From the NCBI GenBank assembly GCA_030248215.1, contig JASANG010000135.1:1-64000 (forward strand): a stretch of 64,000 nt of DNA, in the 5' to 3' direction. The first letter of the stretch is position 1. Each line of letters starts with the position of its first letter. The stretch is from Enoplolaimus lenunculus (lineage: Eukaryota > Nematoda > Enoplea > Enoplida > Thoracostomopsidae). The position numbers and the translations under genes are program-made. The notes beneath the pieces are model-generated. The model searched no databases. It was not told where the DNA came from and saw only the letters and a program-made list of their open reading frames with translations. Shown piece after piece: positions 1 through 10,288 of this stretch.

Positions 1-130
1 GCTTAGGAACTCATTTTTGCAACGCTTAGGCTTAGGCTTAGGAACTCATTTTTGCAATGCTTAGGCTAAGGCTTAGGCTTAAGAACACTCTTATGATCTA
101 CTATTACGCCCCTTTAAAGTAACATTGGCC
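1..130. mobile_element. Hexamer MITE, type C, right part (cut by window edge)
   Basis: Imperfect TTAGGC units alternate with GGAACTCATTTTTGCAA spacers and end in a type C terminal repeat (TACGCCCC...AAGTAACATTGGCC). The same arrangement of spacers and terminus recurs in the other type C copies at 4.4, 13.2, 20.9 and 23.5 kb. The left end lies outside the window, so no target-site duplication can be read. Confidence 0.75.
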
Positions 131-520
131 GTGAAATTTACAGATAAACATTTCTTACAACTATAAACATTCATTTTCGCACGAAATATTAGCAAATCGC
201 ATGCTAAACTTGGTCACAATTTGACTCGCTGGTTGCAGTCGACCGCTGTATTTTCATAAACAAACAGGACGAAAAAGTAATAACCGGAACCGGAAATTGT
301 TACTCAGTCAAGCTGAAACGGTTATAATTGCAAGCAAAACTGTTCAGTAGCAGTAAACAATCAACACTGTGGCCCATGTATAGAACAGGGCCGGAAAAGT
401 AGTATAAACATATTCCTAAGCGTAAACCTAAGACTAAGCCTAAGCCTAAGCGTATGGATGAAGCCTATTCCGAAGCCTAAGCCTAAGCCTAATCCTAAGC
501 GTATGGATGAGCCTATTCCT
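1..520. repeat. Left arm of a large inverted repeat
   Basis: This stretch reads as the reverse complement of about 1590-2113, with only scattered differences. The arm includes the end of a hexamer MITE (1-130), about 240 bp of ordinary sequence (131-370) and the start of a second MITE (from 371). Because non-transposon flank is also inverted, this is a segmental inverted duplication and not simply two MITEs facing each other. The homology runs to the first base of the window, so the arm probably extends upstream. About 1.07 kb of spacer separates the arms. Confidence 0.85.
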
Positions 521-770
521 AAGCCTAAGCCTAAGCCTAAGCCTAATCCTAAGCGTATGGATGAAGCTATTCCTAAGCGTAAGCTTTAACCTAAGCCTAA
601 GCCTAAGCGCATGGATGAGCCTATTTAAGCCTAAGCCTAAGCCTAAGCATAAGCCTAAGTCTAAGCCTAAGCCTATGCCTAAGCCTAAGCAAAAATTAAT
701 CTAAATCTTAAACTCACTCTAGGATAGGGCGTCTTGAAAACGATCCGGCCCTGTTCCTGATACGTGAGCC
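371..770. mobile_element. Hexamer MITE, type A, with 8-bp TSD
   Basis: The element starts GGCCCATGTATAGAACAGGG and ends in a decayed inverse of it (GATCCGGCCCTGTTCCTGA...GAGCC). Inside is a compound array of CCTAAG units broken by GTATGGATGAGCCTATT spacers, then the conserved CTTAAACTCACTCTA block. It is flanked by an exact 8-bp direct repeat AACACTGT at 363-370 and 771-778. No transposase is present, so it is non-autonomous. An 8-bp TSD fits hAT, P or Merlin transposons; the GGCCC end is not a typical hAT terminus, so the superfamily is left open. Confidence 0.85.
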
Positions 771-962
771 AACACTGTTAACCAATGATTTCAAGCCATT
801 TTCCGTATTATTTTCCTAGTTTCTCTGCGAACTCCTCAAACTGGCAATCAAAGTTATGGACGTAGCCCAAGATTTCGGGTTGGGATTGCCAGTGCAATTG
901 TTTTTAATGATACCACGACAATTCGTCGCGCGGACAACTCGTCGACCGACATTTCGTACAAC

Positions 963-1174
963 TAATGCAAGAAAATGGTAAGTCAAATTGACTCGCTCCA
1001 AAATAGGCTTTACTGGACTACTAAATTGAGTCACAATTCGACTCCATCAGAGTCACATTTTCGACTCACTGAGTCGCACGTTTAACTTAGACGAAGTCGA
1101 ACTTGACTAAGTCTGTACAGTCTCGTAGAGCTTATTTCGGAGAGAGTCAATTTGATTCACCATTTTTTGCAGTG
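963..1174. mobile_element. Palindromic MITE, family E (CACTGC...GCAGTG)
   Basis: This is a roughly 210-bp, nearly complete palindrome built from GAGTCAAATTGACTC-type motifs and ending CATTTTTTGCAGTG. The left end is decayed (TGCAAGAAAATGG). Seven or more relatives lie in the window with the same internal blocks: a CTCTCCGAAATAGGCTTTTC stretch, then ACACAAACTGAGTC, then GACTCCGCCAGAGTC. There is no coding capacity. Confidence 0.8.
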
Positions 1175-1454
1175 TACTGACCGATTTGTCGCCAGCCACC
1201 GGTTGGTTTTAGGTGTTCGCTTTGGAGTAAGATTTTATGCTCAGGTTCAAGCTGCAACAGCTATTCGATGACAAATTGTCGAACGACAAATTGATGTTAG
1301 TTTCGTTTTTATATTTTAGTTTGCCTGAAAATCAATTTCGTTCAGCTATTTTATTGAAAAAGTAGAATTATTCCAAAACACAAAAGGGCATAGCTCATTG
1401 GCTGCATTTTCTAGATAGAACTTTAGCACTCATCATGGATATGGATTTCTAGCA

Positions 1455-1746
1455 GGTCCATGTAAAGATCAGGGGACAAAAGAAGAAGAGAGACCCACGC
1501 GTTTTTCACTTCAATATAAGCTCATTCTTATGCTTACGCTTAAGCTAAGGAATGCCTTATTAGCCACTGCAATAGAAGCTCTTGTTTGTTTAGGCTTAGG
1601 AATAGGCTCATCCATACGCTTAGGATTAGGCTTAGGCTTAGGCTTAGGAATAGGCTCATCCATACGCTTAGGCTTAGGCTTAGTCTTAGGCTTACGCTTA
1701 GGAATATGTTTATACTACTTTTCCGGCCCTGTTCTATACATGGGCC
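1455..1746. mobile_element. Hexamer MITE, type A right end with a foreign left end
   Basis: The right end (CCGGCCCTGTTCTATACATGGGCC) and the TTAGGC array from about 1590 are the inverted partner of the element at 371. The flanking ACAGTGTT after 1746 is the complement of that copy's TSD, as expected of an inverted duplicate. The left part (GGTCCATGTAAAGATCAGGG at 1455) instead looks like a type B terminus and has no matching TSD, so the copy appears rearranged or truncated there. Confidence 0.6.
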
Positions 1747-2113
1747 ACAGTGTTGATTGTTTACTGCTACTGAACAGTTTTGCTTGCAATTATAACCGTT
1801 TCAGCTTGACTGAGTAACAATTTCCGGTTCCGGTTATTACTTTTCGTCCTGTTTGTTTATGAAAATACAGCGGTCGACTGCAACCAGCGAGTCAAATTGT
1901 GACCAAGTTTAGCATGCGATTTGCTAATATTTCGTGCAAAAATTAATATTTATAGTTGTAAGAAATGTTTTGTTATAAAATTCACGGCCAATGTTACTTT
2001 AAAGGGGCGTAACAGTAGATTAAGAGTGTACCTAAGCCTAAGCCTTAGCCTAAGCATTGCAAAAATGAGTTCCTAAGCCTAAGCCTAAGCGTTGCAAAAA
2101 TGAGTTCCTAAGC
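1590..2113. repeat. Right arm of the large inverted repeat
   Basis: Reverse complement of 1-520. It includes the same unique flank (1747-1985) and the same type C MITE end (from 1986, GGCCAATGTTACTTTAAAGG). A few substitutions separate the arms, for example around TAAACATTCATTTTCGCACG against the right-arm equivalent, so the duplication is not brand new. Confidence 0.85.
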
Positions 2114-2125
2114 ATAAGCCTAAAG
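1986..2125. mobile_element. Hexamer MITE, type C, left part
   Basis: Starts GGCCAATGTTACTTTAAAGG, continues GGCGTAACAGTAGATTAAG and then imperfect CCTAAG units with TTGCAAAAATGAGTTCCTAAG spacers. It mirrors the element at 1-130. After about 2125 the sequence leaves the element without a recognisable right terminus. Confidence 0.7.
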
Positions 2126-2129
2126 AAAT

Positions 2130-2840
2130 GTTTTCTTATATAATTCAGTATTGTTGTTTACATTTAGGGACAGTACTGAAACTTATTGCAAAGCTTAAGC
2201 GTCGGCATAAAGATAAATCGGCCAGTATATAGAACAAAGCAGTTATAAGCATTTTCCTAAGCCTAAAGCCTAAGGCTCACAGAAAACCGTTTTGCCACGG
2301 ATCTTCACATGGACCGATAGATTCATTTTAGTCCCGTAGGAAAACACATAGCAAATTTTAAGATAAGATTTTTTTAATAAATCTGCTGATTTTCGCGTTT
2401 ATCCGCTCAGAGTTTATGAATTTGGCAAATTATAGCTCATTTTGGAATGCATATATCCAACAATATAAAAATATTCGAATAAATTCGCTAATTTCATAGT
2501 TCTAATCTTTTATCTCTTTTCATTAGTTGTCCCTGAAAAAAATTTTCATTCGGATGACGTTCCCAATTTCCCAAGAAACCCGGGTCAAAACTTCATTACC
2601 CGAGCAGCCACCCTCCATATCCCTCATTTTGGGCTGGCCCTTACTTCAAAAAGGGGCCCCCAACCCTAACAAGATTTTAAACAAAAAGTTTGAAAAATAT
2701 TTTGATCATTGCAAGCAACCCTCACCCCGGAGTTTTGGGACCGGGCACCACCCCAGCCTGCCTGCTCCGACAAAGGCACCACCCCAGCCTGCCGGCTCCG
2801 ACACTGCGAAAGTGGACATTTTTCATTTCGAGTATATACA
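2130..2840. other. Non-coding stretch, no recognised feature
   Basis: AT-rich sequence with one short GC-rich patch near 2720-2800 that contains a repeated ACCCCAGCCTGCC motif. Open frames here overlap on both strands and show no protein family resemblance. Confidence 0.5.
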
Positions 2841-2845
2841 TTTCC

Positions 2846-3498
2846 AGCCCATGTATAGAACAGGGCCGGAAAAGTAGTACAAGCGTATTCCAAAGCATAA
2901 GCCCAAACCTATCCCTGAGCCTAAACGTAAGGATGAGCCAATTCCTAAGCCTAAGCCTAAGCCTAAGCAACATAGTTACTGTAGTTACCCGAATAAGAGG
3001 ATGTGGTGTAATAAGAGGGGGTCCCCATTTTGAGTCCCAATCAATAAGAGTCCGTATCCCTAATAAGAGTCCGTAAGCGGATAGAGTCCCTAAATCCTAA
3101 TTAGAGTCCATGAAAATCAGTTATTCCTAATTGTAGTGCATAAATGACTCCAGGACCAAATAAAATTGAGTTCGAATCTTTAAGGCGTACTTAAATTTTG
3201 AAAGTACATTCCTAAGTATAACCTTGCATGATCGCTTAAGCTATTGACGCAAGACAAATAAACGTTTAGTTCAACGGACAGTTGCAGTACCGGATATATT
3301 TCAGTAACAAAGGGCGGCAGAGCGTGGGTTAAAAATAAATAACAGTCCATAACCGAACAACAATGGGGGTACCCTCTAGAGAGGCCAAATAAATATCAGC
3401 CCCCCTCTTATTCGGGTCACTACAGTAGTCTAACAGCTTAAACTGACTCTATTGCAGCACCTCAAGAAAACGATTCGGTCCTGTGCTATACATGGACC
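2846..3498. mobile_element. Hexamer MITE, type A, split by a TA-flanked insertion
   Basis: Left end GCCCATGTATAGAACAGGGC and right end GTCCTGTGCTATACATGGAC bracket a CCTAAG array and the CAGCTTAAACTGACTCTATT block. The 8 bp on either side are ACATTTCC (2838-2845) and GCATTTCC (3499-3506), a 7 of 8 match. The middle is occupied by a second element (2977-3427), which therefore inserted later. Confidence 0.8.
2977..3427. mobile_element. TA-flanked DNA element, family D, nested
   Basis: Termini are TACTGTAGTTACCCGAATAA and TATTCGGGTCACTACAGTA, an inverted repeat of about 25 bp with TA at both outer edges, as in Tc1/mariner-like insertions. Internal landmarks are AATAAGAGTCCGTA repeats near the left end and GGGGGTACCCTCTAGAG near the right end. 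It lies inside a hexamer MITE. Two relatives are at 17,630 and 19,737. No transposase frame is visible. Confidence 0.75.
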
Positions 3499-3827
3499 GC
3501 ATTTCCTATACAAAAACACCACCAAAAATGAAAATTTTTTCGCTACATTGAACTTTGATGTAAAAATTTAGAAAGCATTTTGATTGTAAAACCGCTATCG
3601 CCCAGCTCAGGGTCATAAAAACTATAACAGCGGGTTATTAAAACACCAAATATAATTTTTTTCGAAAAATCCTACGCACCAGCGAAACGTTTAAGCGAAA
3701 AATTTTCAGTTTACTATCTGTAATATAACGCATGAGCTAGAATTATGGATAACTGCATTGTTGCTACATTTCGGCTTGAAAACAGCGGCAACTTCACGGT
3801 TGCAGTACTGGACAGGAGGCACCATAA

Positions 3828-4222
3828 GGCCCATGTATAGAACAGGGCCGGAACAGTAGTATAAAGCATATTCCTAAGCCTAAGCCTAGGCCTAAGCCTA
3901 AGCCTAAGCCTAAGCCTAAGCCTAAGCCTAAGCCTAAGCCTAAGCCTAAGCCTAAGCCTAAGCCTAAGCCTAAGCCTAAGCCTAAGCCTAAGCCTAAGCC
4001 TAAGCCTAAGCCTAAGCCTAAGCCTAAGCCTAAGCCTAAGCCTAAGCCTAAGCCTAAGCCTAAGCCTAAGCCTAAGCCTAAGCCTAAGCCTAAGCCTAAG
4101 CCTAAGCCTAAGCCTAAGCCTAAGCCTAAGCCTAAGCCTAAGCAAAAAATCAGTCTAAAGCTTAAACTGACTCTATTATAGCGCTTCCGGAAAACGATCC
4201 GGCCCTGTTCTGTACATGGGCC
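3828..4222. mobile_element. Hexamer MITE, type A, with a long perfect array
   Basis: Clean TIRs (GGCCCATGTATAGAACAGGG and its inverse ending CTGTACATGGGCC) bracket a perfect CCTAAG array and the AAAATCAGTCTAAAGCTTAA block. Flanking octamers CACCATAA and CAACATAG match at 6 of 8 positions. Long open frames across the array encode only alternating Leu-Gly or Leu-Arg and are artefacts of the hexamer. Confidence 0.85.
3891..4142. repeat. (CCTAAG)42, equal to (TTAGGC)n telomere-type hexamer
   Basis: Uninterrupted hexamer over 252 bp, 42 exact copies. As a cyclic repeat it equals TTAGGC, the nematode telomere unit. It is internal to a transposon with TIRs on both sides. Its perfection against the decayed arrays of other copies points to recent expansion of this microsatellite. 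Confidence 0.97.
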
Positions 4223-4434
4223 CAACATAGAAGCATTTGAAAAGAGGTCAGGAACCTACAGCAATTGTTTGGACGACCATTTATGTTGTGCTGTATTTTT
4301 GTGTGCCCCCCGAAGACGCGTAGCGCCGCATGTGACATAAATTGTAAACGCGCAGCGCATCGCCGCGTAATTAATTTTTTTGACCCGACGTACGGGGCCG
4401 TGGGTCGAGCTATACACCAGCTCATAGATTCTAT

Positions 4435-4835
4435 GACCCATGTTACTTTTAGGGACGTCCAGGTTTCTGGTGAGAGTATAAAACAGCAGGTTTATAGATT
4501 ATATACATTCCTTGCTTAAGCTTAGGCTAAGGGTTAGGCTTAGGCTTAGGCTTAGGCTTAGGCTTAGGCTGAGGAACACATTTTGGTAACGCTTAGGCTT
4601 AGGCTTAGGCTCTCAAAGTAACATGACTCATGTTACTTTTAGGGGCGTCCAGGTTTCTGGTGACTGCATAAAACAGCAGGTTTATAGATTATATACATTC
4701 TTTGCTTAAGCTTAGGCTAAGGGTTAGGCTTAGGCTTAGGCTTAGGCTGAGGAACACATTTTGGTAACGCTTAGGCTTAGGCATAGGACTATATACGCTT
4801 TATCTATTGTTACGCCCCTTACAGTAACATTGGCT
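4435..4835. mobile_element. Hexamer MITE, type C, internally duplicated
   Basis: Two head-to-tail versions of the type C left end plus TTAGGC array (4435-4624 and 4625-4835) share blocks such as GTTACTTTTAGGG(A/G)CGTCC and AAAACAGCAGGTTTATAGATT. Only the outer ends are flanked by matching octamers, GATTCTAT (4427-4434) and GATTCGAT (4836-4843). The whole composite therefore sits in a single insertion site, and the doubling happened inside the element. Confidence 0.8.
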
Positions 4836-4995
4836 GATTCGATTGCCTACTCATGTCAATGCGATACGGTGAAGGTTAAACAATGCTGACCAAAGATAAA
4901 TTTTCAATTTGAATGCTGTAATCATTCAATTCAGTCATAGTCTAATTTCAGTAGACCAATCTCAAGCAACTGACGCACAGTAGACACCCGTCACC

Positions 4996-5299
4996 CAGAA
5001 GCGGATGCAGGAATTTCTGACGGGGGTGAACTGAACGGGCTAACAAATCGTATGAAATGTAATTTTTTTACTGTAAGCTATACGTCATTGATAGCGAAAA
5101 TTTGTTAGGTAAGAGGGACCTTATTATTTTATCACAAAAAATTTCTGAGGGAAAAATTGTAAATTAGGCACCTTTGTTTGCCACAGAAATCTTCTAAGGC
5201 GGAAAAATTGTAAGGTAAAGACCTCATCGTTTCATCACAAAAACATTTGTGACGCGGGGCATATCCTTACCAGCCTTCCCCCTTCTGGATCCGCTCGTG
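4996..5299. mobile_element. Decayed hAT-like element (CAGTGGCGGATCC type)
   Basis: Left end CAGAAGCGGATGCAGGA and right end TTCTGGATCCGCTCGTG are imperfect inverses of the CAGTGGCGGATCCAGGA terminus seen intact at 7632. The interior has GGTAAGAGGGACC and ATCACAAAAAATTTCTGAGG-type repeats and no coding potential. Boundaries are approximate. Confidence 0.5.
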
Positions 5300-6170
5300 G
5301 CTCCCCAATCCAGAACTGTTAGCACAGGGATGCAAGAACTAGAAGGGCATGATAGCATAAAATTCCATCAACAATGTAGAAATGTTTTCGGGTCAAAGGA
5401 GCAAAGATGTCTGACAAGGATTTCCATAGTCCTGGCCCTAACGGAATAATCATCAAACGATTAAAGCATCAAATATGTCTATATCCAACAGCAATAGCTA
5501 AAACGCTTCTAAAAGAGCCCCCAAATCTAAAAATAGGAAAAAATTTCTCTGAACCACGTGATTATTTATGACTGGCATAAGGCTTAACCTTTGTGCAAAT
5601 TTAATAAGCAGAAATTGAAAACAACAACAAATAAAACAAACAAACAAACAAAACACAGATAAAAACAGTCAAGTGACAAGCTTAAATTAGATTCCGAGTA
5701 TAAGCACCAATCAGGGATGTGACCGGCGCAACTGTTTGTAAAATTCAAAACATGGGCCCATCGAGAAAGATCAGGGGGGCCTCAGCACCCCCATGCATCC
5801 AAATTTACTGCTGGCACGTGTCCTAACACACCTCCATTGCATTTATCGTTATGGTTTACGCTTAGGTAGAAGAAAGGCTTTGGCACGGGTCCACGCCCGG
5901 CTCACGTGCCTTTGTGGGGCTAAAAATTTTAAAAGACAGGCCATACCAGTGTTTGTGAAAACTTACAAGAAAGGTTGAAGTTTTTCTATGGTGGTCCAAA
6001 ACTCTTCCAGGGGAGGTTTGACCCCCCGACTCTTCTTTTGCAACGGGTCCACTTAAAGGCATAGGCTTAGGCAAAGGCTCAGGTTTACCATTGCCTATTA
6101 AGTCAAAGTGTAACGCCTATGACTTATCCTGCGTGTGGAAAACAAAACAACTGCAAGATCAGCCTTATAT
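5300..6170. other. Non-coding stretch, no gene seen
   Basis: Contains a CAAA-rich low-complexity patch near 5620-5660. An isolated fragment near 5745-5785 (CATGGGCCCATCGAGAAAGATCAGG) resembles a hexamer-MITE terminus. Short open frames are in both strands and not convincing. Confidence 0.45.
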
Positions 6171-6177
6171 ACGCCGC

Positions 6178-6467
6178 GGCCCACGTATAGAACTGGGCAG
6201 GGTCGTTTTCCGGCGGGCCTGTAACAGAGTCAGTTTAAGCTTTAAACTAATTTTTTGCTAGGCTTAGGCTTAGGCTTAGGCTTAGGCTTAGGCTTAGGCT
6301 TAGGCTTAGGCTTAGGCTTAGGCTTAGGCTTAGGCTTAGGCTTAGGCTTAGGCTTAGGCTTAGGCTTAGGCTTAGGCTTAGGCTTAGGCTTAGGCTTAGG
6401 CTTACGCTTAGGCTTAGGCTTAGAAATATGCTTGAATACTGTGCCGCCCCTGTTCTTTACATTGGCC
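6178..6467. mobile_element. Hexamer MITE, chimeric A/B ends, exact 8-bp TSD
   Basis: The left end GGCCCACGTATAGAACTGGG is type A and the right end GCCGCCCCTGTTCTTTACATTGGCC is type B. An exact TSD TACGCCGC is present at 6170-6177 and 6468-6475, so this mixed-ended element moved as a unit. Interior: CAGTTTAAGCTTTAAACTAA block, then a TTAGGC array. Confidence 0.9.
6261..6404. repeat. (TTAGGC)24 array inside a MITE
   Basis: About 144 bp of uninterrupted hexamer in the opposite orientation to the array at 3891, again between TIRs. It is followed by a short imperfect run containing one TTACGC unit. Confidence 0.95.
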
Positions 6468-7005
6468 TACGCCGCTAAACGGCTTGCCAATACTTGCTTA
6501 AAATTTTAAAAATCAATATTTTAGTCGTTTTTGGCGGTTTCCCCGTCAATCCAAAACTTACCGGCACTGCCACTGAGATTCAAAAAATATGCCGAAATTA
6601 AAAACGGCGGCACCGTCTTTTGATCAGTTTTGGAATGGGCCAACAAACACAGCGTCATTCGGAGGGGGGGGGGGTTGGGAGCAAGAAGAAAACAAAATGT
6701 TGCCAAAAATAAACCTGTGTTTACCAGATTTGTATGTGGGTTTTCAATATAGGAAGCTCATAATAGCTTGTTGAGATAGCTTGTTCAGCGTCGTGGTTAT
6801 GAGTAATTTTGGCAAACGTTTACGCTTAGACAGTGGCGTACCGAGAAATTTTTGCTTGGCAGGGGCCGCATCCAGGTCAGTGTCTTGAGTTTTCCGCCCG
6901 GATACAACCAAAAGTATGTTTCACCTTCGACTGCACCCTGATCTCTACCACTATAATTCAGGCGCGTAGCCAGCATAAACTTGCTAGGATGACAAAAAAA
7001 ATTTA

Positions 7006-7221
7006 AGCAGAATGGTGAGTCAAATTGTACTCGCTCCGAAATAGGCTTTTCCTGACTACACAAACTGAGTCAAATTTCGACTCCGCCAGAGACAAATTCA
7101 ATTCACTGAATCGCTCCGTGAGCCGAATTTGACTCTGGCGGAGTCGCATTTGACTCAGTTTATGTAGTCAGGAAAAGTCTACTTCGGAAAGAGACAATTT
7201 GACTCACTATTTTTTGCAGTG
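7006..7221. mobile_element. Palindromic MITE, family E
   Basis: Near-palindromic element with the GAGTCAAATT / CTCCGAAATAGGCTTTTC / GACTCCGCCAGAG motif order in both directions, ending CTATTTTTTGCAGTG. The left terminus is worn (AAGCAGAATGGTGAG). Confidence 0.8.
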
Positions 7222-7631
7222 TTCTATTGCAGTGTATCAGTGAAACGTTCGGCGTCTGATCCTATGAGCCAATTTGTCTATAGCGGTAAAAGTTTGCCGG
7301 AGGCCTGAGGCCTGCAGGCCACCCTCAGGTTACTGACTTGTACTATAATATCTAGCAGTGGGGCGAAACACAAACTCTAGACTATCAGCGCGTCGTCCTT
7401 CCAGACGAAAGGGTAAACACAAGTTTAGTTCACTTTATCATTATCCCATAGGATTGAGTTACTCCGAGTTCGATGAGTCATAAAATTAATCGAGTCCGTC
7501 CAGTGAAACATGCGATTTGATATTCGGTTTGCTACTTTCATGACCAAACAAAACCAGATCGAGATAAACATCTTATTAATTACTCATAAGCACAAATTGC
7601 CCCGGTATCGAGTTACATTAAGGGGCGGTTG

Positions 7632-7803
7632 CAGTGGCGGATCCAGGATGTCAAAATGGGGGGGGGCAATATTTCACAGGTAATAAACTTACTTTTGACC
7701 CGCACACAAACCACGAATTATTGTCACAAAATTGCTATATAATTTTTGTCGAGATGCTGTTGGGGGCCACGGCCGGGGTGGGCCCCCCATGGATCCGCCA
7801 TTG
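7632..7803. mobile_element. hAT-like MITE, CAGTGGCGGATCC ends
   Basis: 172-bp element with TIRs CAGTGGCGGATCCAGGA and CATGGATCCGCCATTG. Flanks read GGCGGTTG and GCGGTTGG, a direct repeat of at least 7 bp (GCGGTTG). The CAGTG start matches the YARNG end consensus of hAT transposons. The interior is too short for transposase. Confidence 0.75.
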
Positions 7804-8320
7804 GCGGTTGGTCTCAAGAGTAGGACCGTAGACAGCTCATCTTGCTAGGGAGGGAGGGACCTAAAAATGTTGAGAAGGGGCAAAGAAGAGTTTCCCACGA
7901 CTTAAGCAAGATTTAAAGTTTTCTAGGGGAAGGGCAAAATTTTTCCAGTGGGAGCTGAGAACCCGTGGCTTCCTTTGGCTACGGGCCCGTTCAAGAGTCG
8001 GGGTTACTGCTAACGGATTAAAGTGTCCGGTGACGACAGGATGGTGTCCACAAGCTGACGGGGGGGCAAGTGGAACGCACCCCAAAATTTGATATTTGTC
8101 ATTAGCGACGTTGACTAATTCAATTATTGTTAATAAAAAGTGATTCGAAAAGCGCAGCGGGTAGCAGGTCTGTCTATCCTCCAAACTGAGAGTTGAAGGT
8201 GTAGAGGTTACGAGGCGTGAATCTAGAATTATGAAAGGGGGAACTCAATTGACTACCGGGCAAACGATGTAAAATGAATTTAACAAAATTTTTTGAACAT
8301 AAGCAAAAATATTTTAAGTA
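7804..8320. other. Non-coding stretch
   Basis: No RNA or protein gene recognised. Poly-G runs and short open frames are spread over both strands. Confidence 0.4.
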
Positions 8321-8432
8321 CACTGCAAAAATGGTGACACAAATTGACTCTCTCCGAAATAAGCTTTGCCGGACTACACAAAATGAGTCAAAATTCAGCT
8401 CCGCCAGAGTCAAATTCAACTCACTAAGTTGT
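8321..8432. mobile_element. Half of a palindromic MITE, family E
   Basis: Starts CACTGCAAAAATGGTGACAC and runs through the TCTCTCCGAAATAAGC and GACTCCGCCAGAG-type blocks to the middle of the palindrome, then stops. Only the left half survives. Confidence 0.75.
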
Positions 8433-9019
8433 ACATTTCTCTAGACCAAGCTGAGCTAGTTTTTTCATGAACGTTGACTCCATTTAATTAAGCGATCGCA
8501 AGCTGGTGTTTGTCCTATTGTTAATTGTACCGATATTCGGCTAGTAAATTATGAGTTGCGTGATCTATAATAACTAACTTCTTTAGCACTCTGCCTAAAA
8601 CTCTGGGAATGTGATAAATTAGTTATTTGACCAATAACTCGCGAACTGATAGTTCCGTTTGCAAGGCATTTAGCTGCATTCAACTCAGATCGCTAAGCTG
8701 CGTCGAATGGTATTTAGATTTCAAATTTTGTTAAAAAAATTTGCAACGGGATTAAACTTTTCTTGACTTTCTAAAAAATTAAAATGTGTTTACAAAATGA
8801 TCAGAGGCACTTGAAGTTCAAGTATGCGGAAAATTTTCAAAATCCGATCATTTTTGGGCAGACACGGGCAGCCAGGTACATCACCATAAAAGCACTCAAC
8901 TTTTACAAGGAATGACTATTTACCTGGTGTATAACTACCCATCCTTCGCTTCAACAGAGCGAAACCGACGCAGAGAGATATTATTCATAAAAATTCGGAT
9001 AGGTGCGTCACCCAGAGGC

Positions 9020-9235
9020 CAAGGGCGGATCCTGAGGGGGAATGGGTAGAATGCATCCCCCCACCGGCTGCCGAGTCTAAATTTTGGCAGTATGAAAACT
9101 AACGTAAGCTATACTGGTACTTATGGTGATATATATACGTATGATTTTATGTGTGACTTGTGGTTGTTTTGAAAATATCTGAACATGTTCCAAAACGTAA
9201 CATTTTCCACTTGTGAATATCAGGATCCGCCACTG
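9020..9235. mobile_element. Decayed hAT-like element (CAGTGGCGGATCC type)
   Basis: Left end CCAAGGGCGGATCCTGAGG and right end TATCAGGATCCGCCACTG are inverse copies of the same terminus as the element at 7632. No clear TSD was found and the ends are approximate. Confidence 0.5.
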
Positions 9236-10093
9236 ATAGAAGCCAACGATTTGGATACGTCTAAGCCACACAAAAGCAAAACTTAATATAATCAATTTAG
9301 CAATTTTCAGCTTAATTTCTACAGTCAATGAGAACCCGTTTGCAAGCGAAGCGAGCGAGAAGTTGTAAAATTTTGAGCATTTGAAGGTTTGGAATTTGCA
9401 AACGCGTCGTAAAGTTGGTCCTCGAAAATGAGGGTTGAACGCTTTGACCCCCGTGGATCCAGCACTGAACCACATCCCACCGAATGGTTGTGATAAAGTT
9501 TACGCCATCCACGCTCGCAAAAGCTTTACATGGCAATGGGGGTTATACCCAACTGAACTAGATTCCTTGCTACATCGCTCGTTTACGCTCATGGTTCATC
9601 CCCTGCAACAAAACTTGACTAATTATAAAACTGAATGGTGCCATATAAACACGGGTGTCCGCTTGTTCCCACCCCCCCAATAGATTCGGTTTAAAAGCAA
9701 ACAATTCTGAGTTGCAATTGTAGGGACACCTCAAAATTACTCGGTGCCCGTCCCCAAACGTAATTTTCTGCAGACGACCCTGTATATAAACTGACATGTG
9801 ACACAAATTTTTCCCCAACAACAACAACAATAATAACAATAACAACAATGTCAGTACAAAATTAGAGAACACAACTTAAAAATACAATAAATAAAAATAT
9901 TGAAACATGATATTCATTTACTGACAAAAAATTTCAATTCAAAGGTGTCAATAAACTTTAAAACAAAACTTGTGCCGAACAAGTAATCTTTGTGCCTCCT
10001 AAGCGTTATCGCGGAGCCTAAACGTACCCGGATTCTGATAGGTTCAATAATTTCACGAACTATAGCCATCTCAGGCCTTTATGTCGCTTTTTG

Positions 10094-10288
10094 GGCCCAT
10101 GTAAAGATCAGGGGCGGAACGCTTTTCTGTAGGACTAGAATAGCGTAAGCTTAAGCTTTAGACTAATTTTTTGCCTGGTTTAGGCTTAGGCTTAGGCTTA
10201 GCAATATGCTCATTCATACGCTTAGGCTTAGGTTTAGGCTTAGGAATATGCTTATTATACTGTTCCGCCCCTGTTCTTTACATTGGCC
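10094..10288. mobile_element. Hexamer MITE, type B, exact 8-bp TSD
   Basis: TIRs GGCCCATGTAAAGATCAGGG and GTTCCGCCCCTGTTCTTTACATTGGCC bracket AGCTTTAGACTAATTTTTTG and a short imperfect TTAGGC array with the GAATATGCTCATTCATACG spacer. An exact TSD GCTTTTTG occupies 10086-10093 and 10289-10296. Type B differs from type A in its terminal 25 bp but shares the interior. Confidence 0.92.

Noticed and set aside
3714-4228. Long minus-strand open frames of about 143 codons
   Set aside because: They only translate the CCTAAG hexamer as alternating Leu-Gly or Leu-Arg; a 6-bp repeat without a stop is always open.
3891-6404. True chromosome end or telomere
   Set aside because: Arrays occur in both orientations, are short, and lie between TIRs with target duplications; unique sequence and genes continue on both sides.
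6255-6509. Plus-strand frame of Leu-Gly repeats
   Set aside because: Translation of the TTAGGC array inside a MITE, not a protein.
9077-9475. 132-codon minus-strand frame
   Set aside because: Overlaps a decayed hAT-like element and an opposing frame; no conserved motif or splice signal.
9819-9850. CAA-rich tract as a CRISPR-like or regulatory repeat
   Set aside because: Simple microsatellite of CAA/TAA units with no spacer structure.
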